Source of the DNA: DASRHY01 sp035650275 | GTDB taxonomy: Bacteria; Actinomycetota; Actinomycetes; Propionibacteriales; Kribbellaceae | NCBI GenBank assembly: GCA_035650275.1 | Contig: DASRHY010000227.1 | Span: 1 to 64,000 of the forward strand | Reading direction: 5' to 3' | Length of the DNA: 64,000 nucleotides | Shown: positions 26,427 to 35,185 of the stretch, piece by piece | Position numbering within the stretch: the first letter of the stretch is position 1 | Layout: each line of letters begins with the position of its first letter | Program-made: the position numbers and the translations under genes | Notes under the pieces: generated by a model | Told to the model about the DNA's origin: nothing | The model's database searches: none | The model's input: the letters and a program-made list of their open reading frames with translations, nothing else

Positions 26427-27151
26427 AAACTCGGGATGTGGCTTCGCGGGTGCCTGCGGGCGCCCCGGTGTCGCGTGACGGGTCGACCCGGGACCGGGTC
26501 GCGCGGTCGATCCTGACCAACGGTCCGTCCAGTGCGGCGACGCTCGCGGAGCGGCTCGCCTTGACCCCGGCAGCGGTTCGCCGGCACCTCGACCACCTGC
26601 TGGCCGACGGCCTGGTCGAGGCACACGAGGAGCGAGTCTACGGACCACGCGGGCGGGGCCGGCCGGCCAAGGTCTTCGCGCTCACCGACACCGGGCGGCA
26701 TGCGTTCTACCAGGCGTACGACGACCTGGCCGCCACCGCGCTGAAGTTCATCGCCGAGGCGGGTGGTGACGAGGCCGTCGCCGAGTTCGCCCGGCGCCGG
26801 GTCGCCGACCTGGAGGAGCGGTACCGCGTACTGGTCGACGCCGCTCCGGCGGACCAGAAGGCCGAGGTCCTGGCGCAGGCGCTCAGCACCGACGGGTACG
26901 CCGCCTCCACGATGGACGCGGCCGCCGGTGCGCAGCTGTGCCAGCACCACTGCCCGGTCGCCCACGTCGCCGAACAGTTCCCGCAGCTGTGCGAGGCAGA
27001 GACCGAGGTCTTCGCCCGGCTGCTCGGCCGGCACGTCCAGAGACTGGCCACCATCGCCCACGGCGACGGTGTCTGCACGACGCACATCCCGCACACGCCC
27101 CGTGACATAAACCCTGCAACTAACAGCGAATCTGCGAGGACTGCACGATGA
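26423..27151 (+). CDS. sufR: SufR, Fe-S-responsive repressor of the suf operon
   Basis: Winged-helix regulator, about 242 aa. Seen: an N-terminal wHTH (SILTNGPSSAATLAERLALTPAAVRRHL with wing GPRGRGRPAKVF), a helical middle, and a C-terminal Cys cluster (LCQHHCPVAH, then QLCEAE and GVCTTH) matching the [4Fe-4S] ligand set of SufR proteins. The GTG start at 26423 is supported by a promoter-like element 6 nt upstream; the longer frame from 26378 would include the promoter. Its stop overlaps sufB by 4 nt, so it is the first gene of the suf operon. Known role of the family: repression when the cluster is bound. Confidence 0.9.
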   Translation: MKTRDVASRVPAGAPVSRDGSTRDRVARSILTNGPSSAATLAERLALTPAAVRRHLDHLLADGLVEAHEERVYGPRGRGRPAKVFALTDTGRHAFYQAYDDLAATALKFIAEAGGDEAVAEFARRRVADLEERYRVLVDAAPADQKAEVLAQALSTDGYAASTMDAAAGAQLCQHHCPVAHVAEQFPQLCEAETEVFARLLGRHVQRLATIAHGDGVCTTHIPHTPRDINPATNSESARTAR

Positions 27152-28560
27152 CGCAAACCGCTCATCCGGAGCTCGAAGGCCTCGGCACCTACAAGTTCGG
27201 CTGGTCCGACAGCGACACCGCCGGTGCCGCCGCCCAGCGTGGGCTGAACGATGCCGTCGTCCGGAACATCTCCGGGCTGAAGAGCGAGCCGGAATGGATG
27301 CTCGACCTGCGGCTGAAGGGCCTGAAGCTCTTCGGTCGTAAGCCGATGCCGTCCTGGGGTGCCGACCTGAGCGACATCGACTTCGACAACATCAAGTACT
27401 TCGTGCGGTCCACCGAGAAGCAGGCGACGAGCTGGGACGAGCTGCCCGAGGACATCAAGAACACCTACGACAAGCTGGGCATCCCGGAGGCGGAGAAGCA
27501 GCGGCTGGTCGCGGGTGTCGCGGCGCAGTACGAGTCCGAGGTCGTCTACCACAAGATCCGTGAGGACCTCGAGGAGCAGGGCGTCATCTTCCTCGACACC
27601 GACACCGGCCTGAAGGAGCACCCGGAGCTGTTCCAGGAGTACTTCGGCTCGGTGATCCCGGTCGGCGACAACAAGTTCGCCTCGCTGAACACGGCGGTCT
27701 GGTCCGGCGGCTCGTTCATCTACGTGCCGAAGGGCGTGCACGTCGAGATCCCGCTGCAGGCCTACTTCCGGATCAACACCGAGAACATGGGCCAGTTCGA
27801 GCGGACCCTGATCATCGTCGACGAGGACGCCTACGTGCACTACGTCGAGGGCTGTACGGCGCCGATCTACAAGTCGGACTCGCTGCACTCCGCGGTGGTC
27901 GAGATCATCGTGAAGAAGGGCGCGCGCTGCCGGTACACGACGATCCAGAACTGGTCGAACAACGTGTACAACCTGGTCACCAAGCGGGCCACCTGCGAGG
28001 CCGGCGCCACGATGGAGTGGATCGACGGCAACATCGGCTCCAAGGTGACGATGAAGTACCCGGCCGTCTACCTGATGGGCGAGCACGCCAAGGGCGAGAC
28101 GCTGTCGGTGGCGTTCGCGGGCGAGGGCCAGCACCAGGACGCGGGCTCGAAGATGGTGCACAACGCGCCGCACACGTCGAGCTCGATCGTGTCGAAGTCG
28201 GTCGCCCGCGGCGGCGGCCGGACGTCGTACCGGGGTCTGGTGCAGGTCGCCGAGGGCGCGCACCACAGCAGGTCCACCGTGCGCTGCGACGCGCTGCTGG
28301 TCGACACGATCAGCAGGTCCGACACCTACCCGTACAACGACATCCGCGAGGACGACGTGGCGATGGGCCACGAGGCCACGGTGTCGAAGGTCAGCGAAGA
28401 CCAGCTCTTCTACCTGATGAGCCGGGGCATGACCGAGGACGAGGCGATGGCGATGATCGTGCGCGGCTTCATCGAGCCGATCGCGCGGGAGCTGCCGATG
28501 GAGTACGCGCTGGAGCTGAACCGGCTGATCGAGCTGCAGATGGAAGGAGCAGTCGGCTGA
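27148..28560 (+). CDS. sufB: SufB, Fe-S cluster scaffold protein
   Basis: Core scaffold subunit of the SufBCD complex, 470 aa. Seen: AVWSGGSFIYVPKGVHVEIPLQAYFRI in pieces, VEGCTAP, the beta-helix, SRSDTYPYNDI, and a C-terminal RGMTEDEAMAMIVRGFIEP. No intein interrupts it, unlike some mycobacterial SufB. ATG overlaps the sufR stop (ATGA), and the stop shares one base with the sufD start. Confidence 0.97.
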   Translation: MTQTAHPELEGLGTYKFGWSDSDTAGAAAQRGLNDAVVRNISGLKSEPEWMLDLRLKGLKLFGRKPMPSWGADLSDIDFDNIKYFVRSTEKQATSWDELPEDIKNTYDKLGIPEAEKQRLVAGVAAQYESEVVYHKIREDLEEQGVIFLDTDTGLKEHPELFQEYFGSVIPVGDNKFASLNTAVWSGGSFIYVPKGVHVEIPLQAYFRINTENMGQFERTLIIVDEDAYVHYVEGCTAPIYKSDSLHSAVVEIIVKKGARCRYTTIQNWSNNVYNLVTKRATCEAGATMEWIDGNIGSKVTMKYPAVYLMGEHAKGETLSVAFAGEGQHQDAGSKMVHNAPHTSSSIVSKSVARGGGRTSYRGLVQVAEGAHHSRSTVRCDALLVDTISRSDTYPYNDIREDDVAMGHEATVSKVSEDQLFYLMSRGMTEDEAMAMIVRGFIEPIARELPMEYALELNRLIELQMEGAVG

Positions 28561-29759
28561 TGGCGGCGCAGGAGACACTGGTTGCTCCCGGCAAGGACAA
28601 GGGCAACCAGGGACACTCGCACGGCGCGGTGCCGATCCAGACCCGCTCCGAGCGGCCGTCGTCGTACGACGTCGCGGACTTCGCGATGCCGAACGGGCGC
28701 GAGGAGGAGTGGCGCTTCACGCCGGTCAAGAAGCTGAAGGGCCTGTTCGCCGACGAGGCCGGTACGCGGGCGCCGCGGATCGACGTACGCGCGCCGGAGG
28801 GCGTCACGGTCGAGACCGTCGCGGCCGATGTGGTCAAGGTCGGCAAGCCGCAGGACCGGGCCGCCGCGGTGGCCTGGGCGCACGCCGAGAAGGCCGTCGC
28901 GGTCCGGATCCCGGCCGAGGCCGAGCTCACCGAGCCGGTGCAGATCGACGTCACCGCACTCGGCGAGCGCGGCTTCGGGCACCTGGTGGTGGAGGCCGGC
29001 CGGCACAGCCGTGCGGTCGTGGTGATCGACCACACCGGCACCGGCGAGCTGGGCGCGAACACCGAGATCGTGGTCGGCGACGGCGCCGACCTGCGGGTGG
29101 TCTCGATCCAGGCCGGCGACAGCGGCTCGACGTACGTGGGCCAGCACGATGCGCTGGTCGGCCGGGACGCCCGGCTGAACCACGTCGCGGTCACGCTCGG
29201 CGGCGGCATCGTGCGGCTGTCCACCAACGTCCGGTACGACGGTCCGGGCGGCGATGCGGACCTGCTCGGCGTGTACTTCGCCGAGTCGGGCCAGCACCAC
29301 GAGCACCGGCTGTTCGTCGACCACGAGGCGACGAACTGCAAGAGCCACGTCACCTACAAGGGCGCACTGGCCGGCGACGCGGCGCACACGGTGTGGATCG
29401 GCGACGTGCTGATCCGGGCCGCGGCCGAGGGCACCGACACGTTCGAGCTGAACCGGAACCTCGTGTTGACCGACGGCGCCCGTGCCGACTCGGTGCCAAA
29501 CCTGGAGATCGAGACCGGCGAGATCGTGGGCGCCGGGCACGCGTCGGCGACCGGCCGGTTCGACGACGAGCAGCTGTTCTACCTGCAGACCCGCGGCATC
29601 CCCGAGGACGAGGCGCGGCGGCTCGTGGTGTCCGGCTTCTTCAACGACATCATCGGCCGGATCGGCGTCCCCGAGGTCGCCGAACGGCTGCACGACGAGG
29701 TCGAGCAGAAGCTCGCCCGCACCGCCGCGCTGCCGGTGGCCAGCTCGGAGCCGCAGTGA
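28560..29759 (+). CDS. sufD: SufD, Fe-S cluster assembly protein
   Basis: Partner of SufB in the SufBC2D scaffold, 399 aa. Seen: N-terminal FAMPNGREEEWRFTPVKKLKG, beta-helix core, and C-terminal GFFNDIIGRIGVPEVAERL plus FYLQTRGIPEDEARRLVVSGF. ATG 28560 overlaps the sufB stop by one base; the much longer open frame upstream is out-of-frame sufB. Its end overlaps the Rieske gene by 4 nt. Confidence 0.96.
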   Translation: MAAQETLVAPGKDKGNQGHSHGAVPIQTRSERPSSYDVADFAMPNGREEEWRFTPVKKLKGLFADEAGTRAPRIDVRAPEGVTVETVAADVVKVGKPQDRAAAVAWAHAEKAVAVRIPAEAELTEPVQIDVTALGERGFGHLVVEAGRHSRAVVVIDHTGTGELGANTEIVVGDGADLRVVSIQAGDSGSTYVGQHDALVGRDARLNHVAVTLGGGIVRLSTNVRYDGPGGDADLLGVYFAESGQHHEHRLFVDHEATNCKSHVTYKGALAGDAAHTVWIGDVLIRAAAEGTDTFELNRNLVLTDGARADSVPNLEIETGEIVGAGHASATGRFDDEQLFYLQTRGIPEDEARRLVVSGFFNDIIGRIGVPEVAERLHDEVEQKLARTAALPVASSEPQ

Positions 29760-30097
29760 CCGACACCTTCGAGCGTGCCTGCGCGGTGACCGACATCCCG
29801 GACGAGGGAGTGGTCGCCGTGGAGGTCGCCGGTGCCGAGGTCGCGATCGTGAAGAGCTGCGGCCAGATCTTCGCCGTCCAGGACGAGTGCTCGCACGCGC
29901 AGATCGCGCTGTCCGAGGGCGAGGTCGACAACTGCGAGATCGAGTGCTGGCTGCACGGCTCGCGCTTCGACCTGCGCACCGGCGAGCCGACCGGCCTGCC
30001 GGCGTACGAACCGGTTCCGGTCTACCCGGTGCGGGTCGAAGGCGACGACGTGATGGTCGACGTGAAGAACCCCCTGAACCCCGAAGCCCTGCGGTAA
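29756..30097 (+). CDS. Rieske-type [2Fe-2S] ferredoxin in the suf operon
   Basis: Small cytoplasmic non-heme Rieske ferredoxin, 113 aa. Seen: first ligand pair CSH in DECSHAQIALSEG, second pair CWLH in CEIECWLHGSRFDLRTGEP. No signal peptide. GTG start overlaps the sufD stop by 4 nt, and sufC follows after 32 nt with its own weak ribosome site. Position in the operon suggests electron supply to cluster assembly or being a first client of it (inference). Confidence 0.92.
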   Translation: MTDTFERACAVTDIPDEGVVAVEVAGAEVAIVKSCGQIFAVQDECSHAQIALSEGEVDNCEIECWLHGSRFDLRTGEPTGLPAYEPVPVYPVRVEGDDVMVDVKNPLNPEALR

Positions 30098-30129
30098 TCC
30101 CTGCGATAGACGGAGATAGAAGAACCACC

Positions 30130-30891
30130 ATGGCGACACTCGAGATCCGCGACCTGCACGTCAGCGTCGACACCGAGAACGGCCCGAAGGAGATCCTGCG
30201 GGGCGTCGACCTGACCATCAGCGGCGGCCAGACGCACGCGATCATGGGCCCGAACGGCTCCGGCAAGTCGACGCTCGCCTACTCGATCGCGGGCCACCCG
30301 AAGTACAAGGTCACCTCCGGCACCGTCACGCTGGACGGCGAGGACGTGCTGTCCATGGCGGTCGACGTGCGGGCCCGGGCCGGGCTGTTCCTGGCGATGC
30401 AGTACCCGGTCGAGGTGCCGGGTGTGTCGGTGGCGAACTTCCTGCGCACCGCGAAGACCGCGATCGACGGCGAGGCACCGAAGCTGCGGACCTGGGTGAA
30501 GGACGTCAACAAGGCGCTGTCCGATCTGGAGATGGACGCCGACTTCAGCCAGCGGAACGTGAACGAGGGCTTCTCCGGTGGCGAGAAGAAGCGCCACGAG
30601 ATCGTTCAGCTGGAGCTGCTCGACCCCAAGATCGCGATCTTGGACGAGACTGACTCCGGACTCGACATCGACGCGCTCAAGGTGGTCGCGACCGGCGTCA
30701 ACCGGTTCGCCGAGCAGCGCGACAAGGGCGTGCTGCTGATCACGCACTACACCCGGATCCTGCGCTACATCAAGCCGGACTTCGTGCACGTGTTCGTCGA
30801 CGGTGCGATCGCCGAGGAGGGCGGCCCGGAGCTGGCCGAGGAGCTCGAGGCCAATGGCTACGAGCGTTTCGTGAAGGCCGCGGTCCAGTGA
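30130..30891 (+). CDS. sufC: SufC, ATPase of the SufBCD complex
   Basis: ABC-type ATPase, 253 aa. Seen: Walker A GPNGSGKST, signature FSGGEKKRHEI, Walker B AILDETDSGLDIDAL, and switch His ITHYTRIL. ATG 30130 is preceded by GGAGATAGAAGAACC. The stop overlaps the sufS start by 4 nt. Confidence 0.97.
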   Translation: MATLEIRDLHVSVDTENGPKEILRGVDLTISGGQTHAIMGPNGSGKSTLAYSIAGHPKYKVTSGTVTLDGEDVLSMAVDVRARAGLFLAMQYPVEVPGVSVANFLRTAKTAIDGEAPKLRTWVKDVNKALSDLEMDADFSQRNVNEGFSGGEKKRHEIVQLELLDPKIAILDETDSGLDIDALKVVATGVNRFAEQRDKGVLLITHYTRILRYIKPDFVHVFVDGAIAEEGGPELAEELEANGYERFVKAAVQ

Positions 30892-32144
30892 GCGCGCGCC
30901 CGGCCTTCAGCAGTCCGCTGGACCTGCAGTCGGTCCGGGCGGACTTCCCGATCCTGTCCCGCGAGCTCGCCGGCGGGCACCCGCTGGTCTATCTTGACTC
31001 GGCCAACTCGTCGCAGAAGCCGAACCAGGTGATCGAGGCGGTGCGCGCGCACTACGCCGAGCACAACGCGAACGTGGCCCGGGCGATGCACCAGCTCGGC
31101 GCCGAGGCGACCGCGGCGTACGAGGGTGCACGGGACAAGATCGCGGCCTTCATCGGCGCGCCGGACCGGCGCGAGGTGGTTTTCACCAAGAACGCATCCG
31201 AGGCACTCAACCTCGCCGCGTACACGCTCGGCGCGGGCCTGCGGCCGGGCGACGAGGTGGTCATCACCGAGCTGGAGCACCACTCGAACATCGTCCCGTG
31301 GCAGCTGGCCTGCGAGCGGACCGGCGCGACGCTGCGCTGGTTCGGCGTCACCGACGAGGGCCGGCTGGACCTGTCGAACGTCGACGAGCTGATCACCGAG
31401 CGGACCAAGGTGGTGTCGCTGGCCTGGGTGTCGAACGCGCTCGGCACCATCAACCCGGTCAGCGAGGTCGCCGCCAAGGCGCACGCGGTCGGTGCGGTGG
31501 TCGTCGTCGACGCCTCGCAGGCGGTGCCGCAGCTACCGGTCGACGTCTCCACCCTCGGCGTCGACCTGCTCGCGTTCACCGGGCACAAGATGGTCGGCCC
31601 GACCGGCATCGGCGTGCTCTGGGGACGGTACGACCTGCTCGCGTCGCTGCCGCCGTTCCTGGGCGGTGGCGAGATGATCGAGGTGGTCCGGATGACCGGG
31701 TCGACGTACGCCGCGCCGCCGGCCCGGTTCGAGGCCGGTACGCCGCCGATCGCGCAGGCCGTCGGCCTCGGCGCCGCCGCGGACTACCTGTCGGGCATCG
31801 GGATGGACAAGATCGCGGCGCACGAGCACGCGGTGGTGGCATATGCGCTGGAAGGGCTGAAAACCGTTCCTGGCTTGACGATTCTCGGTCCGGCCGAACC
31901 GGTCGATCGCGGCGGCGCGATCAGCTTCGAGCTGGACGGCATCCACCCGCACGACGTCGCCACCGTGCTCGACACCCGCGGGATCGCGGTGCGTGCCGGG
32001 CACCACTGCGCCCGTCCGGTGCACGAGCGGTACGGCGTCCAGTCGTCCACGCGGGCCTCGTTCTACCTGTACACCACGCCGGAGGAGATCGACGCGCTCG
32101 TCGACGGCCTCGGCTTCGTCCGCTCCTACTTCACGAGAGCCTGA
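30888..32144 (+). CDS. sufS: SufS, cysteine desulfurase
   Basis: PLP enzyme releasing sulfur from cysteine for cluster assembly, 418 aa, class V aminotransferase fold. Seen: LDSANSSQKPNQVIEAV, TELEHHSNIVPWQ, PLP lysine in FTGHKMVGPTG, and the active-site Cys in RAGHHCARP. GTG start in the sufC stop (4-nt overlap); stop shares a base with sufU, the sulfur acceptor. Confidence 0.97.
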   Translation: MSARPAFSSPLDLQSVRADFPILSRELAGGHPLVYLDSANSSQKPNQVIEAVRAHYAEHNANVARAMHQLGAEATAAYEGARDKIAAFIGAPDRREVVFTKNASEALNLAAYTLGAGLRPGDEVVITELEHHSNIVPWQLACERTGATLRWFGVTDEGRLDLSNVDELITERTKVVSLAWVSNALGTINPVSEVAAKAHAVGAVVVVDASQAVPQLPVDVSTLGVDLLAFTGHKMVGPTGIGVLWGRYDLLASLPPFLGGGEMIEVVRMTGSTYAAPPARFEAGTPPIAQAVGLGAAADYLSGIGMDKIAAHEHAVVAYALEGLKTVPGLTILGPAEPVDRGGAISFELDGIHPHDVATVLDTRGIAVRAGHHCARPVHERYGVQSSTRASFYLYTTPEEIDALVDGLGFVRSYFTRA

Positions 32145-32605
32145 TGCAACTAGACGCGCTGTACCAGGAGATCATCCTGGACCACTACCGCAACCCGCAC
32201 CATGCGGGCCTCGCGGAGCCGTACGACGTCGAGGTGCACCACGTGAACCCGTCCTGCGGCGACGAGGTCCGGCTGCGGGTGTCGCTGGACGGCGATGTGG
32301 TCACCGGCGTCACGCACGAGAGCCTCGGCTGCTCGATCAGCCAGGCCGCGACGTCGGTGATGACCGACCTGGTCCTCGGCAAGCCGGTCGCCGAGGGGAT
32401 GACGACGTACGAGAAGTTCCTTGAGCTGATGCAGGGCCGTGGCAGTGTGGAACCGGACGAGGACGTGCTGGAGGACGGCGTCGCCTTCGCGGGCGTCGCG
32501 CAGTTCCCGGCCCGGGTGAAGTGCGCGCTGCTGGGCTGGTCGGCCTGGCGCGACGCCACGGCGCAGGCACTGGCAGCATCGACGGACGGAGTGAGCAATG
32601 CCTGA
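32144..32605 (+). CDS. sufU: SufU, sulfur-transfer partner of SufS
   Basis: Zinc-dependent sulfurtransferase, 153 aa. Three conserved Cys are visible: NPSCGDEV, SLGCSISQAATS, and VKCALLGW, with the SufU-type insertion between the second and third. Starts one base inside the sufS stop and ends 8 nt inside sufT. Confidence 0.96.
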   Translation: MQLDALYQEIILDHYRNPHHAGLAEPYDVEVHHVNPSCGDEVRLRVSLDGDVVTGVTHESLGCSISQAATSVMTDLVLGKPVAEGMTTYEKFLELMQGRGSVEPDEDVLEDGVAFAGVAQFPARVKCALLGWSAWRDATAQALAASTDGVSNA

Positions 32606-32972
32606 GACCACTGGTACCGAGAAGATCGAGCTGCCCGAGGTCGACCTGGAGGCCGGCAGCACCCCGGCGTCGGTGGACGATGTCACGGAGGCGCTGAAGG
32701 ACGTCGTCGACCCCGAGCTCGGCATCAACGTGGTCGACCTCGGCCTGGTGTACGGAGTGACGCTGGACGATGGCGACACCGCGGTGATCGACATGACCCT
32801 GACGTCCGCGGCCTGCCCGTTGACCGACGTGATCGAGGACCAGACCCGGACCTCGCTGGACGGCCTGGTGAACGACTTCCGGATCAACTGGGTCTGGATG
32901 CCGCCGTGGGGCCCGGAGAAGATCACCGACGAAGGCCGTGAACAGCTCCGGGCCCTCGGCTTCAACGTCTGA
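32598..32972 (+). CDS. sufT: SufT-like metal-sulfur cluster assembly factor (DUF59/MIP18 family)
   Basis: Fe-S maturation factor, 124 aa. Seen: DPELGINVVDLGLVYGV and TSAACPLTD with the conserved Cys, then VWMPPWGPEKITDEGREQLRALGF. Role in Fe-S carrier/maturation is family knowledge. Last gene of the suf operon, overlapping sufU by 8 nt; it is convergent with the downstream gene, whose stop is 12 nt away. Confidence 0.92.
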   Translation: MPETTGTEKIELPEVDLEAGSTPASVDDVTEALKDVVDPELGINVVDLGLVYGVTLDDGDTAVIDMTLTSAACPLTDVIEDQTRTSLDGLVNDFRINWVWMPPWGPEKITDEGREQLRALGFNV

Positions 32973-32983
32973 CGAATCCAGCC

Positions 32984-34168
32984 TCAGAGTCCGCGCAGAC
33001 GCAGGACGACGCCGCCGTGGTCAGACGGCCACAGCCCGGTCGCCGGGTCACGGTCCGCCACGTCCGTGCCGGTGACCTGGCCACGGTCGACGCCCAGTGC
33101 TGCGCCGCCCGCCGTCCGTCCGAAGATCATGTCGATCCGGTGGTCGAAGCCGGCCGCGGTCGGGTCGTTGACCAGCTCGGACAGGCCGGACGTCCAGCCC
33201 TCCTCGGCGGGAGCGTGCTCGAGCCACTCGTCGGTGAACCCGCCGGCCGTGGTGATCAGGTCGTACGCCGCCTTGTGCGGCACGTGGTCGATGGGCTTGA
33301 CCGAGTCGTTCAGCGGATCCGAGTTGCAGTCGCAGACGAACACCGTCGAACGGTCGGTCGCCGGCGCGTTCGCCAGCAGCTCCTTCGCCTGCGCCAGGGC
33401 GAGGTCGGAGCTGAACGCCTCCAGGTGGGTGTTGACGAAGCGGAACCGGGTCGCGCCCGCCTGCGCGTCGACCCACTGGTAGCCACGGTCGAAGTTCAGG
33501 GTCGTGCCCAGGATGTCGACCGTCAGGTTGTGGGCGAAGATCCCGCCCCCGCTCCCGGTCGCGGTGAGGCCGCCTCCGACGCGCATCAGCACCACGTCCC
33601 GCATGGTCAGCCGGACGTCGCGTGCGTCGGCGCCGATGGATCCGTCGAACGGACTTCCGGTGAAGCTGGGTGCTTCCACGTCGGCCCGGTCACCGATCGA
33701 CACAGCGGTGTACCGCGCTCCGCGTGCGGCCAGCTCGTCGAGCAGCATCTGCAGGAAGTCGTAGTCGACCGTAGTGGCGTTCGGCACCCCGACCCGGTCG
33801 AGCTGGAGCGGCCCGGACCGCCACAGGGCGACCTCCTGAAGGCCGATCAGGTCCGGCCTGGTGCGGTCGATCTCGCCGGCCAGCAGCCCCGCTCGGACTC
33901 CGAAGGCGGTGCTGTCGACGATCGCCCGGGTCACGTGCGTCGCGTTGCCGAGCGCGACCAGGATCTCCTGCGGGGTCTTGCCCTGGGCCTGGGCCGCGAG
34001 CGCGGCCAGGACGGGGCGGTTGATATCCGCTCCCAGGTAGATGTTCCGGGTCATCACCGTCACCGGTTTGCCCGGCCTCGAATCGGCTTCGGCCGCACCT
34101 CCGGCGAGCGATCCGACAACGAGACTCACCACTGCCGCGAGAACCAGGACACGAAGCCGACCGATCAT
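32984..34168 (-). CDS. Secreted endonuclease/exonuclease/phosphatase-fold protein
   Basis: About 394 aa with a Sec signal peptide (MIGRLRVLVLAAVVSLVVG, cleavage near AEA-DS). The EEP fold is recognised from TRNIYLGAD, IGLQEVALW, NTHLEAF, VFVCDCNSDP, and the C-terminal IDMIFGR...WPSDHGGVV. Substrate unknown: secreted members act as nucleases, phosphodiesterases or sphingomyelinases. ATG 34168 gives the best spacing from GGGAGGG; ATG 34171 is adjacent. It diverges from acVLRF1, with a 35-bp inverted repeat between them. Confidence 0.85.
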   Translation of the reverse strand: MIGRLRVLVLAAVVSLVVGSLAGGAAEADSRPGKPVTVMTRNIYLGADINRPVLAALAAQAQGKTPQEILVALGNATHVTRAIVDSTAFGVRAGLLAGEIDRTRPDLIGLQEVALWRSGPLQLDRVGVPNATTVDYDFLQMLLDELAARGARYTAVSIGDRADVEAPSFTGSPFDGSIGADARDVRLTMRDVVLMRVGGGLTATGSGGGIFAHNLTVDILGTTLNFDRGYQWVDAQAGATRFRFVNTHLEAFSSDLALAQAKELLANAPATDRSTVFVCDCNSDPLNDSVKPIDHVPHKAAYDLITTAGGFTDEWLEHAPAEEGWTSGLSELVNDPTAAGFDHRIDMIFGRTAGGAALGVDRGQVTGTDVADRDPATGLWPSDHGGVVLRLRGL

Positions 34169-34286
34169 CATTTCCCTCCCAGAGACGTCGCCCCATCCTT
34201 GCCGCGCCAAGGACGGATGTCCACGCCGCGCACAGGTCTGTCCCCGACCCGCGGACGAACCAAACCCGCCGCGCCCCCCTTCCCTG

Positions 34287-34393
34287 GCGATCATCGGTCA
34301 CAAAACGACAATCTGTGGATAACCGGTTGGCTGGTCGCCGGCGATCACCGGACCGCGCTATCCACAGATTGTCGCTTTGTGACCGATGATCGC
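34287..34393. repeat. 35-bp near-perfect inverted repeat in a divergent promoter region
   Basis: Left arm 34287-34321 and right arm 34359-34393 are reverse complements with a single mismatch (position 19 of the arm, A versus G), separated by 37 nt. The inner ends carry TGTGGATAA (34314-34322, reverse complement of the DnaA box TTATCCACA) and CTATCCACA (34358-34366). It lies between the divergent EEP-protein and acVLRF1 genes and could form a large cruciform, be a MITE-like element or be a regulatory site. Confidence 0.9.
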
Positions 34394-34416
34394 GGTCTGG
34401 GCTGAGGAGGACTTGC

Positions 34417-35064
34417 GTGCAGGCGAGGTCGGTGGGGGTTGCGCCGGAGCGACTCGGCCGTTGGCTGGAGAACTTCCACACACGGCACGGGGAGGTCCGG
34501 TACGACGCGACCGCGGACCTGGTGACGGTGGTTGCTGAGGACAGCGTGGTGGCGCGGATCGACGTACCGTTCCCGCCGCTCGACGGGGACACCGTCGAGG
34601 ACCTCATCACCCATGCCCTCCGCCCGCGGCGGTTCGGCGTGCTGCTGGTCCGCCGGGGCGGGTACGGGGTCGCGGTCTTCGACGGCGCCACCCTCACCGC
34701 GTCGAAGGTCGGCTCGCGCCATGTGCAGGGCACCACCAAGGCCGGTGGTTGGTCACAGCAACGATTCGCCCGGCGGCGGGACAACCAGGCCCGCGAGGCG
34801 TTCGGCGCGGCCGCCGACGTCGCGGCCCGGATCCTGCTGCCCGAGACGAAGAACCTGGTCGCGCTGTTCCGCGGCGGTGACCGCAGGGCGGTCGAGACCG
34901 TGCTGGCCGATTCGCGGCTGGTGGCGCTGGTCCCGCTGGTGCGCGACCCGTTCCTCGCCGTACCCGATCCGCGCCGGCAGGTCCTGGAGAAGGCCGGAGC
35001 GGACGCCCGCCAGGTCCGGGTCACGGTGACCGAGCCGGAGGCGACCGGCAACGGTCGATCCTGA
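34417..35064 (+). CDS. acVLRF1, actinobacterial Vms1-like release factor/peptidyl-tRNA hydrolase
   Basis: 215 aa, eRF1-like fold. The family-defining catalytic segment is seen as SRHVQGTTKAGGWSQQRFARRR with the conserved Gln after GGWSQ. Members are related to eukaryotic Vms1/ANKZF1, which release nascent chains from stalled ribosomes. Role in bacteria is inferred. GTG 34417 with a GAGGAGG at 34404-34410. Followed by two hairpins, so probably monocistronic. Confidence 0.85.
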   Translation: MQARSVGVAPERLGRWLENFHTRHGEVRYDATADLVTVVAEDSVVARIDVPFPPLDGDTVEDLITHALRPRRFGVLLVRRGGYGVAVFDGATLTASKVGSRHVQGTTKAGGWSQQRFARRRDNQAREAFGAAADVAARILLPETKNLVALFRGGDRRAVETVLADSRLVALVPLVRDPFLAVPDPRRQVLEKAGADARQVRVTVTEPEATGNGRS

Positions 35065-35074
35065 TTCAACTGCC

Positions 35075-35098
35075 CGAACGGGCGAGTTCACCCGTTCG
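35075..35098 (+). terminator. Hairpin downstream of acVLRF1
   Basis: 8-bp stem CGAACGGG / CCCGTTCG with an 8-nt loop, 10 nt after the stop. Confidence 0.5.
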
Positions 35099-35125
35099 TC
35101 ATCCGCGCCTCGGCATCCTGGGTCC

Positions 35126-35147
35126 GGGCGCCACAAGCGCCCATTTT
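35126..35147 (+). terminator. Intrinsic terminator with T-run
   Basis: Stem GGGCGC-CACAA-GCGCCC followed by ATTTT, the classical form. It insulates acVLRF1 from the ATPase-like gene starting at 35186. Confidence 0.6.
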
Positions 35148-35185
35148 CGCGCGGGATCGACAACGATTCACACGAGGGGACGCGG

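Noticed and set aside
32598..32605. Possible frameshift joining sufU and sufT
   Set aside because: Both proteins are full length with complete motifs; the 8-nt overlap is ordinary translational coupling.
22729..34366. DnaA boxes suggesting a replication origin
   Set aside because: Only isolated TTATCCACA-like sites, no clusters, and none of dnaA, dnaN, recF or rnpA are present.
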